Assembly (NCBI RefSeq): GCF_016890225.1
Contig: NZ_JAFELM010000013.1
Location: 180,270-244,269 of the forward strand
Direction: 5' to 3'
DNA length: 64,000 nt
Source: Bacillus suaedaesalsae
GTDB lineage: Bacteria > Bacillota > Bacilli > Bacillales > SA4
Every line of letters starts with the position of its first letter. Position 1 is the first letter of the stretch. The notes under the pieces were generated by a model that worked only from the letters and a program-made list of their open reading frames with translations, was not told the DNA's origin and did no database searches. The position numbers and the translations under genes were made by a program. Shown here piece after piece: positions 17,473-25,428 of this stretch.

Positions 17473-18864
17473 CTATTTGTTTAATTCTAATAGTGCCACA
17501 CACTCAACATGTACAGTGTGTGGAAATAAATCAACTGGTTGTACGGTTCTTAACGTATAACCGAATGGTTCTAGTTCTTTAATGTCTGTTGCGAATGTTT
17601 CCGGGTTACAAGATACATAGACAATTCTTTCCGGTTGTGAACGACCGATACGTCTCATTACTTTTCCACCTGCACCTGAACGCGGGGGATCAAGTAATAG
17701 CAATTCAGGTTTTCCGAAGCTTTCTAGTACTTCATCGATTCCTTTTCTAGCATCTTTTGCTAGGAAGTATGTGTTCGTAATGCCATTATCCTGTGCGTTA
17801 CGTTTTGCCGATTCAATCGAAGTCTCAACTATTTCAATACCAGCAAGCTTTCCGACTCTACTTGCGAATGGAAGTGAGAATGTACCTACACCACAGAAAA
17901 GGTCGATCATTTTTTCTGTTTTGTTCGGTTGTCCCATTTCAACAGCTAAGTCTACTAGTTTTTGAGCTTGTGTAGGGTTCGTTTGGAAGAACGTATCAAA
18001 CCAAAGGCGGAAGCGATAGCCGTCCATCTCGTCATAAATGAAATCACGTCCAGCTAGCAGATGTGTTTTTTCAGATTGAGTACGATCTGCCCAGTTTGTG
18101 TTTTCTAGCCACATTAAGCTTTTTACCTCAGGGAACTTTCCTTCTATACGTTTCACTAAATCATCAGCAGCTTCTTGAAGATGATGAGCAGGACCTTCTG
18201 TTGCAAACAATGCAAGCATGATCTCACCTGTTACAAAAGACTGTCTTACCATTAAATGACGGAGTAAGCCTTTGTGCTCGTCTTTGTCATAACCTGATAG
18301 TTCATGGTCCTTTGCCCACTGTGCCACTTCCATTGACGCTTCAACCATTTTCTTCCCGGCAATTAAGCATTGCTCAAGTGAAATGATTTTACGGAAGTTC
18401 CCTTGCTCATGTAAACCAAGTGAACCATCCTTACTAAACGTAAATTCCATCTTATTGCGGTAGTGCCAAGGGTTATCCATGCCAATCGTGTCTTTCACCA
18501 ATTCCGAATTGAAACCTTGTGCTTCCACAACTTCTTTTACAAATGACGTTTTTTGCTTTAGCTGACCATTGTAGTCCCAGTGTTGCCATACACATCCTCC
18601 ACATTTTTCAAAGTGAGGACATGGTGCTGCTGTACGTTCTTCGTGACTTTCTAGAATTTCGTCAGGCATAGCCTTTCTCGTTTTACGGTCAGGTTGATCC
18701 ACCGTTACACGAACCTTTTCTCCAGGCAACGTTTGAGGAATAATTAATTTCAATTTCTTCTTGTTTCCTAATTCGTTTTCACGCCATGCAGCAGCACGAC
18801 CTGAACCTCTATCATCTAAATGATCAATTTCAACAATCATTACTTCTTCTTTAGTCGTCGTCAA
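17473..18864 (-). CDS. 23S rRNA (uracil-5)-methyltransferase, RlmCD/RumA family (paralogue 1, YfjO-like)
   Basis: 463 residues. N-terminal TRAM domain (about 5-70), then the 4Fe-4S cluster cysteines CPHFEKCGGC, and a C-terminal SAM methyltransferase with DLFCGVGTF, LLDPPRSGAG and the catalytic VYVSCNPETFA. These enzymes put the m5U marks on 23S rRNA. The window holds a second paralogue at 57.4-58.8 kb that is the better match to RlmCD (YefA); B. subtilis likewise has YefA and YfjO, the latter of less certain target. Start is TTG with AGGAGG eight bases upstream. A terminator follows within 20 bases. Confidence 0.88.
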   Translation of the reverse strand: MTTTKEEVMIVEIDHLDDRGSGRAAAWRENELGNKKKLKLIIPQTLPGEKVRVTVDQPDRKTRKAMPDEILESHEERTAAPCPHFEKCGGCVWQHWDYNGQLKQKTSFVKEVVEAQGFNSELVKDTIGMDNPWHYRNKMEFTFSKDGSLGLHEQGNFRKIISLEQCLIAGKKMVEASMEVAQWAKDHELSGYDKDEHKGLLRHLMVRQSFVTGEIMLALFATEGPAHHLQEAADDLVKRIEGKFPEVKSLMWLENTNWADRTQSEKTHLLAGRDFIYDEMDGYRFRLWFDTFFQTNPTQAQKLVDLAVEMGQPNKTEKMIDLFCGVGTFSLPFASRVGKLAGIEIVETSIESAKRNAQDNGITNTYFLAKDARKGIDEVLESFGKPELLLLDPPRSGAGGKVMRRIGRSQPERIVYVSCNPETFATDIKELEPFGYTLRTVQPVDLFPHTVHVECVALLELNK

Positions 18865-19068
18865 AGTATGTACCTCCTGTTACGTTTTTCCTACTTTATA
18901 TATGAACCTACTTAAATAGTTAAGTTTTACATGTCAACTAAACTAGTATATACGACAATGAGGTATTTTTGGAATTTTTTCAGGTTAGTAAGTATTAACA
19001 AAAAGCAATGGTAGCCACCTCATTAAGCTGGATTGGGCATTCTTTCATTTTCCTGTTTATGGGTAAAT

Positions 19069-19159
19069 GCTCATAAATTTGTAAATTGACGCATAAATGT
19101 TGAAAACGGCGCATAAATGTTTCGTTTTGGCGCATAAATTCCAGAATTGGCTCATAAAA
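19069..19159. repeat. Five-copy GCATAAAT motif array with two-helical-turn spacing
   Basis: The 347-base gap between two minus-strand genes contains five copies of (G/A)C(G/T)CATAAA(T/A) beginning at 19069, 19089, 19109, 19130 and 19150: spacing 20, 20, 21, 20. The three central copies share CGCATAAAT, the outer two have CTCATAAA. The DNA between copies is not conserved except for AATT/GG tendencies. A constant two-turn phasing puts all copies on the same helix face. No known element is assigned; similar CGCATAAAT strings occur in Bacillaceae intergenic regions to my recollection. Apart from this and the terminator at 19180-19208 I see nothing else in the gap. Confidence 0.7.
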
Positions 19160-19179
19160 GGATGAATTCGAATTCTAAT

Positions 19180-19208
19180 AAAAAAAGGACAGACCATCAG
19201 CCTATCCT
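19180..19208 (-). terminator. Rho-independent terminator
   Basis: On the minus strand AGGATAG / CTGTCCT stem (one G-U) with nine-base loop and seven Us, immediately after the small membrane protein gene. Confidence 0.78.
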
Positions 19209-19211
19209 GCA

Positions 19212-19433
19212 TTAATTTTCTTCTTTAGTAAATACGTCCGTTACCGCAGGTTTAATAAATAAACCGGTCATGAACATTAAGAACAAATCGATAAATCCAT
19301 ATAAGGCTTCCCCATCAAAGAAAAACGAAAAAGATGATAAAAGGAAAACGATGAATCCCCCAATGAGTAATAGAGCAAAAAACAAGTCTTTCACTTCTTC
19401 GAAAAAGGCAAATACCTTCTCTAAAAATCTCAC
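19212..19433 (-). CDS. Small two-helix membrane protein of unknown function
   Basis: 73 residues: an amphipathic N-terminus (FLEKVFAFFEEVKDLF), a membrane segment FALLLIGGFIVFLLSSFSFF (about 18-37), a short loop and a second segment GFIDLFLMFMTGLFI, then a charged tail. No family recognised. It lies about 65 bases downstream of the ABC exporter pair on the same strand and is followed by a terminator, so it may be cotranscribed with them. Confidence 0.65.
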   Translation of the reverse strand: MRFLEKVFAFFEEVKDLFFALLLIGGFIVFLLSSFSFFFDGEALYGFIDLFLMFMTGLFIKPAVTDVFTKEEN

Positions 19434-19497
19434 TTTTACAACGTTCCTTTCTCATCAGTTTCTATATTCCTTGATAAGTATTTACTCTCTCTGATAA

Positions 19498-21294
19498 TTA
19501 ATTGGTATTCACCGCAACTTTATTAATCGTCTCTTCCCCAATTTCAGCCTCACGACCAAACAAGCGACTATACACTCCGCTACCGTTTTCAAGCAACTCA
19601 GCATGTGATCCTTCTTCCACAATTTTACCATGCTCAAGTACGATAATTTTATCTGCTGATAGAACAGTAGATAGACGGTGTGAGATAATTAAGATGGTTT
19701 GATTCTTTCCTGTTTTCAGTACAGCCTCATTGATCTTAGTTTCGGTAATCGGATCAAGCGCTGAGCTTGCTTCGTCTAGAACAAGAATGGGTGCATCTTT
19801 TAGGATTGCTCTAGCAAGAGATAGACGTTGCTTTTGTCCACCAGATAGTAGACTTCCTCGTTCTCCTACCTTCGTGTTCAATCCTTCTGGCAGCGTTTCG
19901 ATGAGTTCTCCGAGTCCGCTATCCTGCACAGCTTTCAGTAGTTCTTCATCTGTTGCGTCCGGCTTACCAATTCGCAGGTTTTCAGCTAACGTCCCGCTTC
20001 GTAAAATAACATCTTGAGTAACAATCGCCATTTGTGATCGTACCCATTTCGTATCCCACTCTGTAATACTTCTACCATCCACTTCTATAAAACCATTCTT
20101 TGTTTCATATAGTCTAAACAACAAGTCAACAATTGTAGATTTACCGGAACCACTTGGACCAACTAGTGCTACCTTTTCACCAGCTAGAATGTCAAAAGAA
20201 ACCCCTGATAACACATTTTCTTCTTTTCCAGGGTATGCAAATGTAACATCCTTTAGACTGATGCGACCTTCTGCTCGCCCGCCACTAACACCCGTTGTTG
20301 TTTCAGCTTCAGCTGTTTCTTCAGCTAACAGTATTTCGGAGCGATCTAGTGCCGGGCCCGTTCTTCTTACCGATAACCAGTTACGAAGTAATCGTTGCAT
20401 TTCGTTTGCGGCAATCGTTACTAAACCACCTGCTGTTAGCATTTGACCAGTTGAGAGATTGTTATCCCAAATGAGTAGAGTACTAATAAGATAGACTGTA
20501 CCAAGTGCAAAACCGTTATAGCTCGCAATCACAATAACTGATTGCATTCTTGCCTTTAATTCTTTGATGGAGTGCTGCACGAACGTATCACGGATCGCGA
20601 CGACACTTTCTACTTCACTGTCTGACACACCCATTACACGGGATAAATGAATACCTGTTACAGATTCTCTTAATCTTTCTAAATATCTAGAAGCTTCCTT
20701 TCTCGCATCTGCAGAAGCCGCTCTCGTTCTCGCTCCGACATAGTTGGACGTCCAGTAAAAGATAACTCCCAGTACAACACTCGTAATCATTAAATAGGGA
20801 TGAATCCATAACAATACTAAACTATAAATGATCACCCCTTGCACACTTGCCATAAACGTTGATCCTTCCCACGCAAGGAAGTTGTGCAGTGTATCAGGGT
20901 CATCCGATACTCTTGCTAATAATTCCCCAGAAGGATTGTTATGATAAAAGGAATACGGCAGTATTTGCAGATGACGGAATAGTCGTAGTTTCTGCCAGTT
21001 CGTTACCGTTTTTGCAGTCTGATGGCAAAAATATTCATCAATTACCATCATCACTAAATCTAATACGGCTGATAAGATTAACAACCACATCAAGCCCCAA
21101 AGCCAGTTGTAGCTTTCATTTGGGAGAATGGTATCGACTAACCAACTTAGTGCTAAAGTTGGGATTAAAGCAGAGAACACCTGACTAATTGCGATAACAA
21201 CTGAGTCAGCAATAACCCACTTTTTATAAGGCTTTAAAAACGCTAAGACTCTTCTACCATCACGGTTTTTCGTTTGAGAGACAGTCGTACTCAT
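19498..21294 (-). CDS. ABC exporter half-transporter B (permease plus ATPase, YfiC-like)
   Basis: 598 residues: type I exporter membrane domain with six helices (about 25-310) and an ATPase domain with Walker A GPSGSGKST, signature LSGGQKQR, Walker B ILVLDEASSALD and switch His in IISHRLSTV. All catalytic residues are present. Its start overlaps the end of the upstream half-transporter gene by four bases, indicating translational coupling and a heterodimer, as in the B. subtilis YfiB/YfiC pair. Substrate cannot be told; multidrug/lipid-type export is usual for the family. Confidence 0.9.
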   Translation of the reverse strand: MSTTVSQTKNRDGRRVLAFLKPYKKWVIADSVVIAISQVFSALIPTLALSWLVDTILPNESYNWLWGLMWLLILSAVLDLVMMVIDEYFCHQTAKTVTNWQKLRLFRHLQILPYSFYHNNPSGELLARVSDDPDTLHNFLAWEGSTFMASVQGVIIYSLVLLWIHPYLMITSVVLGVIFYWTSNYVGARTRAASADARKEASRYLERLRESVTGIHLSRVMGVSDSEVESVVAIRDTFVQHSIKELKARMQSVIVIASYNGFALGTVYLISTLLIWDNNLSTGQMLTAGGLVTIAANEMQRLLRNWLSVRRTGPALDRSEILLAEETAEAETTTGVSGGRAEGRISLKDVTFAYPGKEENVLSGVSFDILAGEKVALVGPSGSGKSTIVDLLFRLYETKNGFIEVDGRSITEWDTKWVRSQMAIVTQDVILRSGTLAENLRIGKPDATDEELLKAVQDSGLGELIETLPEGLNTKVGERGSLLSGGQKQRLSLARAILKDAPILVLDEASSALDPITETKINEAVLKTGKNQTILIISHRLSTVLSADKIIVLEHGKIVEEGSHAELLENGSGVYSRLFGREAEIGEETINKVAVNTN

Positions 21295-23030
21295 CCTACC
21301 ATCTCCTTTTCCAGCTCACTGTATTGAGCTTTATATAATTCATAGTACTGTCCTTTTAATGCCAGCAGCTCCTCATGAGTTCCTTTTTCCGCTACCATTC
21401 CTTGATCTAACAGAATAATCGTATCCGCATTACGAACAGTAATAAGTCTGTGCGCAATCGTAATCGTTGTTCTTCCAGGAATTAATTGTTCCAGTGCCGC
21501 TTGAACTTTTTCTTCTGTTTCTCCGTCTAGTGACGACGTTGCTTCATCAAAGATTAAAACTGGCGGCTGTCGTAAAATAGCTCTTGCCATAGCCACGCGT
21601 TGACGTTGACCTCCAGAGAGCTTTAAACCCCGCTCACCAACAATTGTTTCATATTTATCTTCTAGAGATTCAATTAAATCTTTTAGTCCTGCTGCCTCAA
21701 CTGCTTGCTCCAATTCTTCTTGTGTTGCATTAGGCTTTCCATATAAAAGGTTTTGACGAATTGTACTATTTAATAGGAACGTTTCCTGTGACACAATTCC
21801 CACCTGCTGACGGAAGCTATTGCGGTTGAATTCAAATAAATTCTGACCATCAATCTTTACAGAACCAGAGCTAGGTTCATAAAGTCCTAGTAAAATTTGT
21901 ACAAGCGTACTTTTTCCACCACCACTCGTACCGACAATTCCGATATGCTGACCTGGCTCAAGGGATACCGATACTCCTTTTAAAACTTCCTTATCACTGT
22001 TCGGATACGTAAAGCGAATATCCCCCAGCTCAATTTTTCCTTTTATCGGTCCAAATGCAGGTAAGTTTTCTTCATGCTCTTCTGGTAGATCGAAATATTC
22101 GTAGATTCGATCTAATGCCGGAATGGCTTGTTGAATGATTAATGCATTTTCAGCTAGAGAACGCACTGGTTGGAACATGATTGGAATAAAACTTAAACAG
22201 GATACAAGTACCCCAACTGTAATATCCTTTTGCCAGACGGAATATCCTCCAATCAGCATCACAACACCAGGTGTCGCAATGTTAAACAAGTTCCCCAGAC
22301 GATAGTTAACCTTGTTAATCAACGCCGCACGAATCGAATAGTTTTTCCAATCTGTTAGCTTTCTTTCCTGCGTCCCTACTTCCTGCTCTCCAGTCTGATA
22401 GGTTCTCACTAATCGAATACTTTCAATACTTTCCTGCAGGTGCGAATACATATCTGCACGCATCTCACGTTGAACCGCACTCATTTTTCGAACGGTTTTT
22501 CCTAGTTTAAATGATGGGTATATGTAAATCGCAAACACAACAAACATGACAATAGCTGCTGGCCAGTATAAGACAAATACTGTGGCAAATGCAGCAACCG
22601 CTCCTACAACTTGCTGTAAAATCCTTGGGACAACCGTATTATTTAAGTTTTGAATAGACTCCACATCGTGAGTTAGCCGGTATAACATATCGCCTCTTGG
22701 TGTTGTCGTAAAAAAAGACATCGGTGTACGATGCAATCGTTTAAACGCTCGTATTTGCATGTCGGTAATCACATCAAGTCCGATCTTAACCTGTACGAAC
22801 TCCTGCATCGTTTCGAATAGTGACTTTCCTAAATAAGCAATGAGGACGCCACCAACAATCCAAATGAGAAGGTTTAATTCCTTGCCTTCAATGACCACGT
22901 CCACAAGCTTACCAACTAATATAGATGGCATGACCGTGAAGGCTCCCCCAATTAATGAAAATACTAAAGCTAATAGCAATCTCTTCCAATACGGCTTAAA
23001 ATGCCGCAACGTTGTTTTTACTAAATTCAT
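21291..23030 (-). CDS. ABC exporter half-transporter A (permease plus ATPase, YfiB-like)
   Basis: 579 residues from ATG 23030, which has AGGAGAGGTG upstream at good spacing; an in-frame codon seven residues earlier lies within that site. Six-helix membrane domain (about 15-310), ATPase with Walker A GTSGGGKST, signature LSGGQRQR, Walker B VLIFDEATSSLD and switch His in TIAHRLITV. Both nucleotide sites of the predicted heterodimer thus look canonical, unlike asymmetric exporters with one degenerate site. First gene of a coupled pair with the following half-transporter. Confidence 0.9.
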   Translation of the reverse strand: MNLVKTTLRHFKPYWKRLLLALVFSLIGGAFTVMPSILVGKLVDVVIEGKELNLLIWIVGGVLIAYLGKSLFETMQEFVQVKIGLDVITDMQIRAFKRLHRTPMSFFTTTPRGDMLYRLTHDVESIQNLNNTVVPRILQQVVGAVAAFATVFVLYWPAAIVMFVVFAIYIYPSFKLGKTVRKMSAVQREMRADMYSHLQESIESIRLVRTYQTGEQEVGTQERKLTDWKNYSIRAALINKVNYRLGNLFNIATPGVVMLIGGYSVWQKDITVGVLVSCLSFIPIMFQPVRSLAENALIIQQAIPALDRIYEYFDLPEEHEENLPAFGPIKGKIELGDIRFTYPNSDKEVLKGVSVSLEPGQHIGIVGTSGGGKSTLVQILLGLYEPSSGSVKIDGQNLFEFNRNSFRQQVGIVSQETFLLNSTIRQNLLYGKPNATQEELEQAVEAAGLKDLIESLEDKYETIVGERGLKLSGGQRQRVAMARAILRQPPVLIFDEATSSLDGETEEKVQAALEQLIPGRTTITIAHRLITVRNADTIILLDQGMVAEKGTHEELLALKGQYYELYKAQYSELEKEMVG

Positions 23031-23221
23031 GTTGTTCACCTCTCCTCGCAAGATTTTATTTTATTACAAAATATTGAAATAATCACTAATAATCGGAAAA
23101 AAATTATTATTACTACTATTGTGACTTGTATTTTGTTTTAGGTCATTGGATTTTGGAATGAATTTGACTAAGACTTTAGAATGAGGGGGAAAGATAATCA
23201 ACAACGTACGCTATAAATAGA

Positions 23222-23252
23222 AAAAACGCTTGGTATTGATCCAAGCGCTTTT
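23222..23252 (-). terminator. Rho-independent terminator
   Basis: CGCTTGG / CCAAGCG stem with A/T flanks and TTTTTTC on the minus strand; ends the nuclease and small-protein unit, about 90 bases after the latter's stop. Confidence 0.78.
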
Positions 23253-23339
23253 TAAGGACTTTGTATTATAAAACTATATATATTCTTGAAAAACTGCTGG
23301 ACTTCCAAGTCTATTGGATTCCGTCAAAATCATTGTGTA

Positions 23340-23582
23340 TCAAGTGCGCTCTAGCACGTTGGTAAGCATACGGTGGACAACCTCGTGGTCACGGGGATCG
23401 TGCAGGCGGTAGTCTTCACCTGGCAGCGTGTACCACTCCTCGGCACCGACATACGTTATTGCGAGCGTAAGGATACCGGCGTCATTGCAGGTGGTGCGTA
23501 GTTCGAGCTCCCCGCTGATAACGCCGACTTCAGTGGTCATTACACCGTGGGTTGCGGTGAAGATTGATGACTTTTTCTGCAT
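23340..23582 (-). CDS. Small GC-rich protein downstream of secreted nuclease (possible acquired gene)
   Basis: 80 residues, cytoplasmic, acidic/His-rich C-terminus: GVMTTEVGVISGELELRTTC, AGILTLAITYVGAEEWYTLP, LHDPRDHEVVHRMLTNVLE. AAGGGAGC lies eight bases before the ATG, so it is expressed in this host. Base composition is clearly above half G+C and codon use (GCG, GCC, CTC, GTG-rich) is unlike all neighbours, resembling actinobacterial genes. It is 48 bases downstream of the HNH nuclease gene and shares its terminator. Family not recognised. It could be a nuclease partner or inhibitor by analogy with nuclease-inhibitor pairs, but a cytoplasmic location makes that uncertain. Confidence 0.65.
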   Translation of the reverse strand: MQKKSSIFTATHGVMTTEVGVISGELELRTTCNDAGILTLAITYVGAEEWYTLPGEDYRLHDPRDHEVVHRMLTNVLERT

Positions 23583-23630
23583 ACGAGTAGCTCCCTTCTT
23601 GGTTTTGATGGTTAGACAGCATTAACGTAC

Positions 23631-24263
23631 TTAATAGGAGCAGCTGTTCAGCATACTCTGCAGTGCAGACTTTTCAGATGACTGAAGACTTAGGTCATAG
23701 CGATACTTTGTATTAATCCACATCTTTGCATATGCGCAGCGAGCACCGTAACGAGTAGGTTGCCACGTTGACGGATCCTGATCACCCTTAGAACGGTTTG
23801 AGCTGGCAGTCACTGCAATTAACTGTGGACCATTGAGGTCGTTGGCGAAGTTTTGGCGCTTTGTCGTCGTCCAACTGCTAGCTCCTGAACGCCACGCTTC
23901 TGCCAATGGAACAACGTGATCAATATCGAGTTCAGACGGTGAGTACACGGTAACACCGTCGTAGTAGCTGTACCACTTACCAGACGTCACCGGGCAATTG
24001 CCACTGTAGTAATCAGCGTCACGCTTAAGAACTACTTGTCGGGTATCACAGCCACTTCCTTGGCTGATCCAATGTGGAAACTTATCGCGAGAATAACCTG
24101 TCATGGTGCTTTCAGACTTTACGGTCAGCGCGTTCAACTGAGACTGAGCGGTAGATTTGGATGGTATTCCCGTTGGTAATGCCGACGCCGTCCGCATGTC
24201 AAATTGAAACACAGTAAACGATAGAACTAATGCAAAAACAGAAAACATTGCTTTCTTTAGCAT
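23631..24263 (-). CDS. Secreted HNH-type nuclease (DUF1524-like, actinobacterial style)
   Basis: 210 residues. A Bacillus-looking Sec signal peptide (KKAMFSVFALVLSFTVFQF, cleavage near ASA-LP) precedes a mature domain with the His-Me-finger motif SELDIDHVVPLAEAW and downstream FANDLNGPQLIAV, NRSKGDQDPSTWQP, the pattern of secreted DUF1524/HNH nucleases common in Streptomyces. Four cysteines (GCDT, NCPV, RCAY, NSCSY) probably form disulphides outside the cell. Mature coding sequence is GC-richer than the surroundings while the signal peptide is not, suggesting a transferred domain behind a host-adapted leader. Likely role: extracellular DNA degradation for nutrition or competition. Confidence 0.85.
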   Translation of the reverse strand: MLKKAMFSVFALVLSFTVFQFDMRTASALPTGIPSKSTAQSQLNALTVKSESTMTGYSRDKFPHWISQGSGCDTRQVVLKRDADYYSGNCPVTSGKWYSYYDGVTVYSPSELDIDHVVPLAEAWRSGASSWTTTKRQNFANDLNGPQLIAVTASSNRSKGDQDPSTWQPTRYGARCAYAKMWINTKYRYDLSLQSSEKSALQSMLNSCSY

Positions 24264-24743
24264 ATAAATGCCTCCTATATATAATTTTTTTATACTAACA
24301 ATCTCTGTTCACTTTTAGTGAATGAGATGTTAATAGACACATAGATATCGTTACCAAAGGGAAATGGGGAACAGCAACAAATGTCTCATTGCGAAAAACA
24401 ACATAGTATTAGAAATCTGAACAAAAAGCCATACAAGAACACGCTTCCACTTGAAATGATAGTGCATGAATTAATTTCTATAAAGTTAAAAATTTGTAAA
24501 TTATCAATCTATTGTAAAGGATAGATGGCTGCTACAATTCCTACAATACGGCAAAAAACCTATTTTGGGTGTTCATGTTGATAGTACTTTCTATCTATCC
24601 TTTATAAAGAAAAACCGTACATAATCGTATTGTTGTACTGCTAGTAATAATCTTCACAATCCTTTTCATTCAATTAATATAAAATTACAAATGAGTTAGC
24701 GAGAATGTAATAACAGTCATTTTCCGCATTCCCCACTCTCATA
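24264..24743. other. Intergenic region without recognised gene
   Basis: About 480 bases of AT-rich sequence between the nuclease gene promoter and the ABC-F remnant. The only structure noticed is a long-range inverted repeat AAAGGATAGAT (about 24516) / ATCTATCCTTT (about 24592). No ORF with a ribosome site was found on either strand. Confidence 0.4.
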
Positions 24744-24784
24744 AAAAAATGCATACCAATCTCTATTTGAGTTGATATGCAAAC
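24744..24784 (-). terminator. Rho-independent terminator behind ABC-F remnant
   Basis: Minus-strand TGCATATCAA / TTGGTATGCA stem (one G-U) followed by seven Us. It is the surviving 3' end of the ABC-F gene unit. Confidence 0.75.
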
Positions 24785-24836
24785 AAGTGTTTTGCCTAAT
24801 CCCGCAGCTATAAAGTTTTCTTCGTGATTTTATGTC

Positions 24837-25325
24837 TTAACCTAAATCCATCCATATCTCCAAATTGGCATCAAGTTCTTTCGTTAACTCTTGTTTTCTA
24901 CTGAAAAGTTTATGAATTTCTTCGTACTCCAAATTGCTGGACGACAGAATTGAATCTAGTTCTTTTATTTCATTTTCAAGTTTTTCAATCTTGTTTAGTG
25001 CTTTTTCTGCTTCTTTCTTTGAACCATCTTTTCCTTTCTTCACTACCTCTGCTTTCCTAGCTGTCTCAATTTTCGGTTCAGGACTTATTTGCTTTTTCGC
25101 CTTACGGAACTCATCATAATTACCTTCATAACTATTTAACACATAATCCTCTAGGGCAATCATTCTCTCTCCAATTTTGTTCATAAAATATCTGTCATGA
25201 GAGATAAAGAAAATTGTACCCTTGAAATTCTCTAGCGCTTCCTCTAGTGTTTCAATCGAGTTAATATCAAGATGGTTCGTTGGCTCATCGAGTATTAATA
25301 AGTTGATATCTTGTAAATACTGCTT
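24837..25325 (-). pseudogene. 3' remnant of an ABC-F family ATPase gene
   Basis: The open frame on the minus strand gives an ABC-F C-terminal half only: it begins around QYLQDINLLILDEPTNHLDI (Walker B and D loop), continues ETLEEALENFKGTIFFISHD and RYFMNKIGERMIALEDYVLN, then a charged coiled-coil tail ending IWMDLG. The whole first ATPase domain, and Walker A and signature of the second, are missing upstream of about 25325, where sequence changes to the bmrA promoter region. ABC-F proteins act on ribosomes (antibiotic protection or translation rescue). The truncated 115-residue ORF from ATG 25184 is unlikely to work. The terminator downstream is retained. Confidence 0.85.
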
Positions 25326-25428
25326 TCATTAACTACAATCTCATAAAAACTAACCCCAAGTGATTAAGAGTTAAACAGCCAAGGATATGGTAAAATATGT
25401 TTTATTCAGTGAAAAGGAGCCATAAAAC

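Noticed and set aside
19069..19159. CRISPR array
   Set aside because: Repeats are only 8-10 bases with 10-base spacers, no cas genes nearby.
24516..24602. Inverted repeat AAAGGATAGAT/ATCTATCCTTT as an insertion-sequence end or attachment site
   Set aside because: No flanking duplication, no recombinase and the loop of about 65 bases contains nothing; probably chance in AT-rich DNA.
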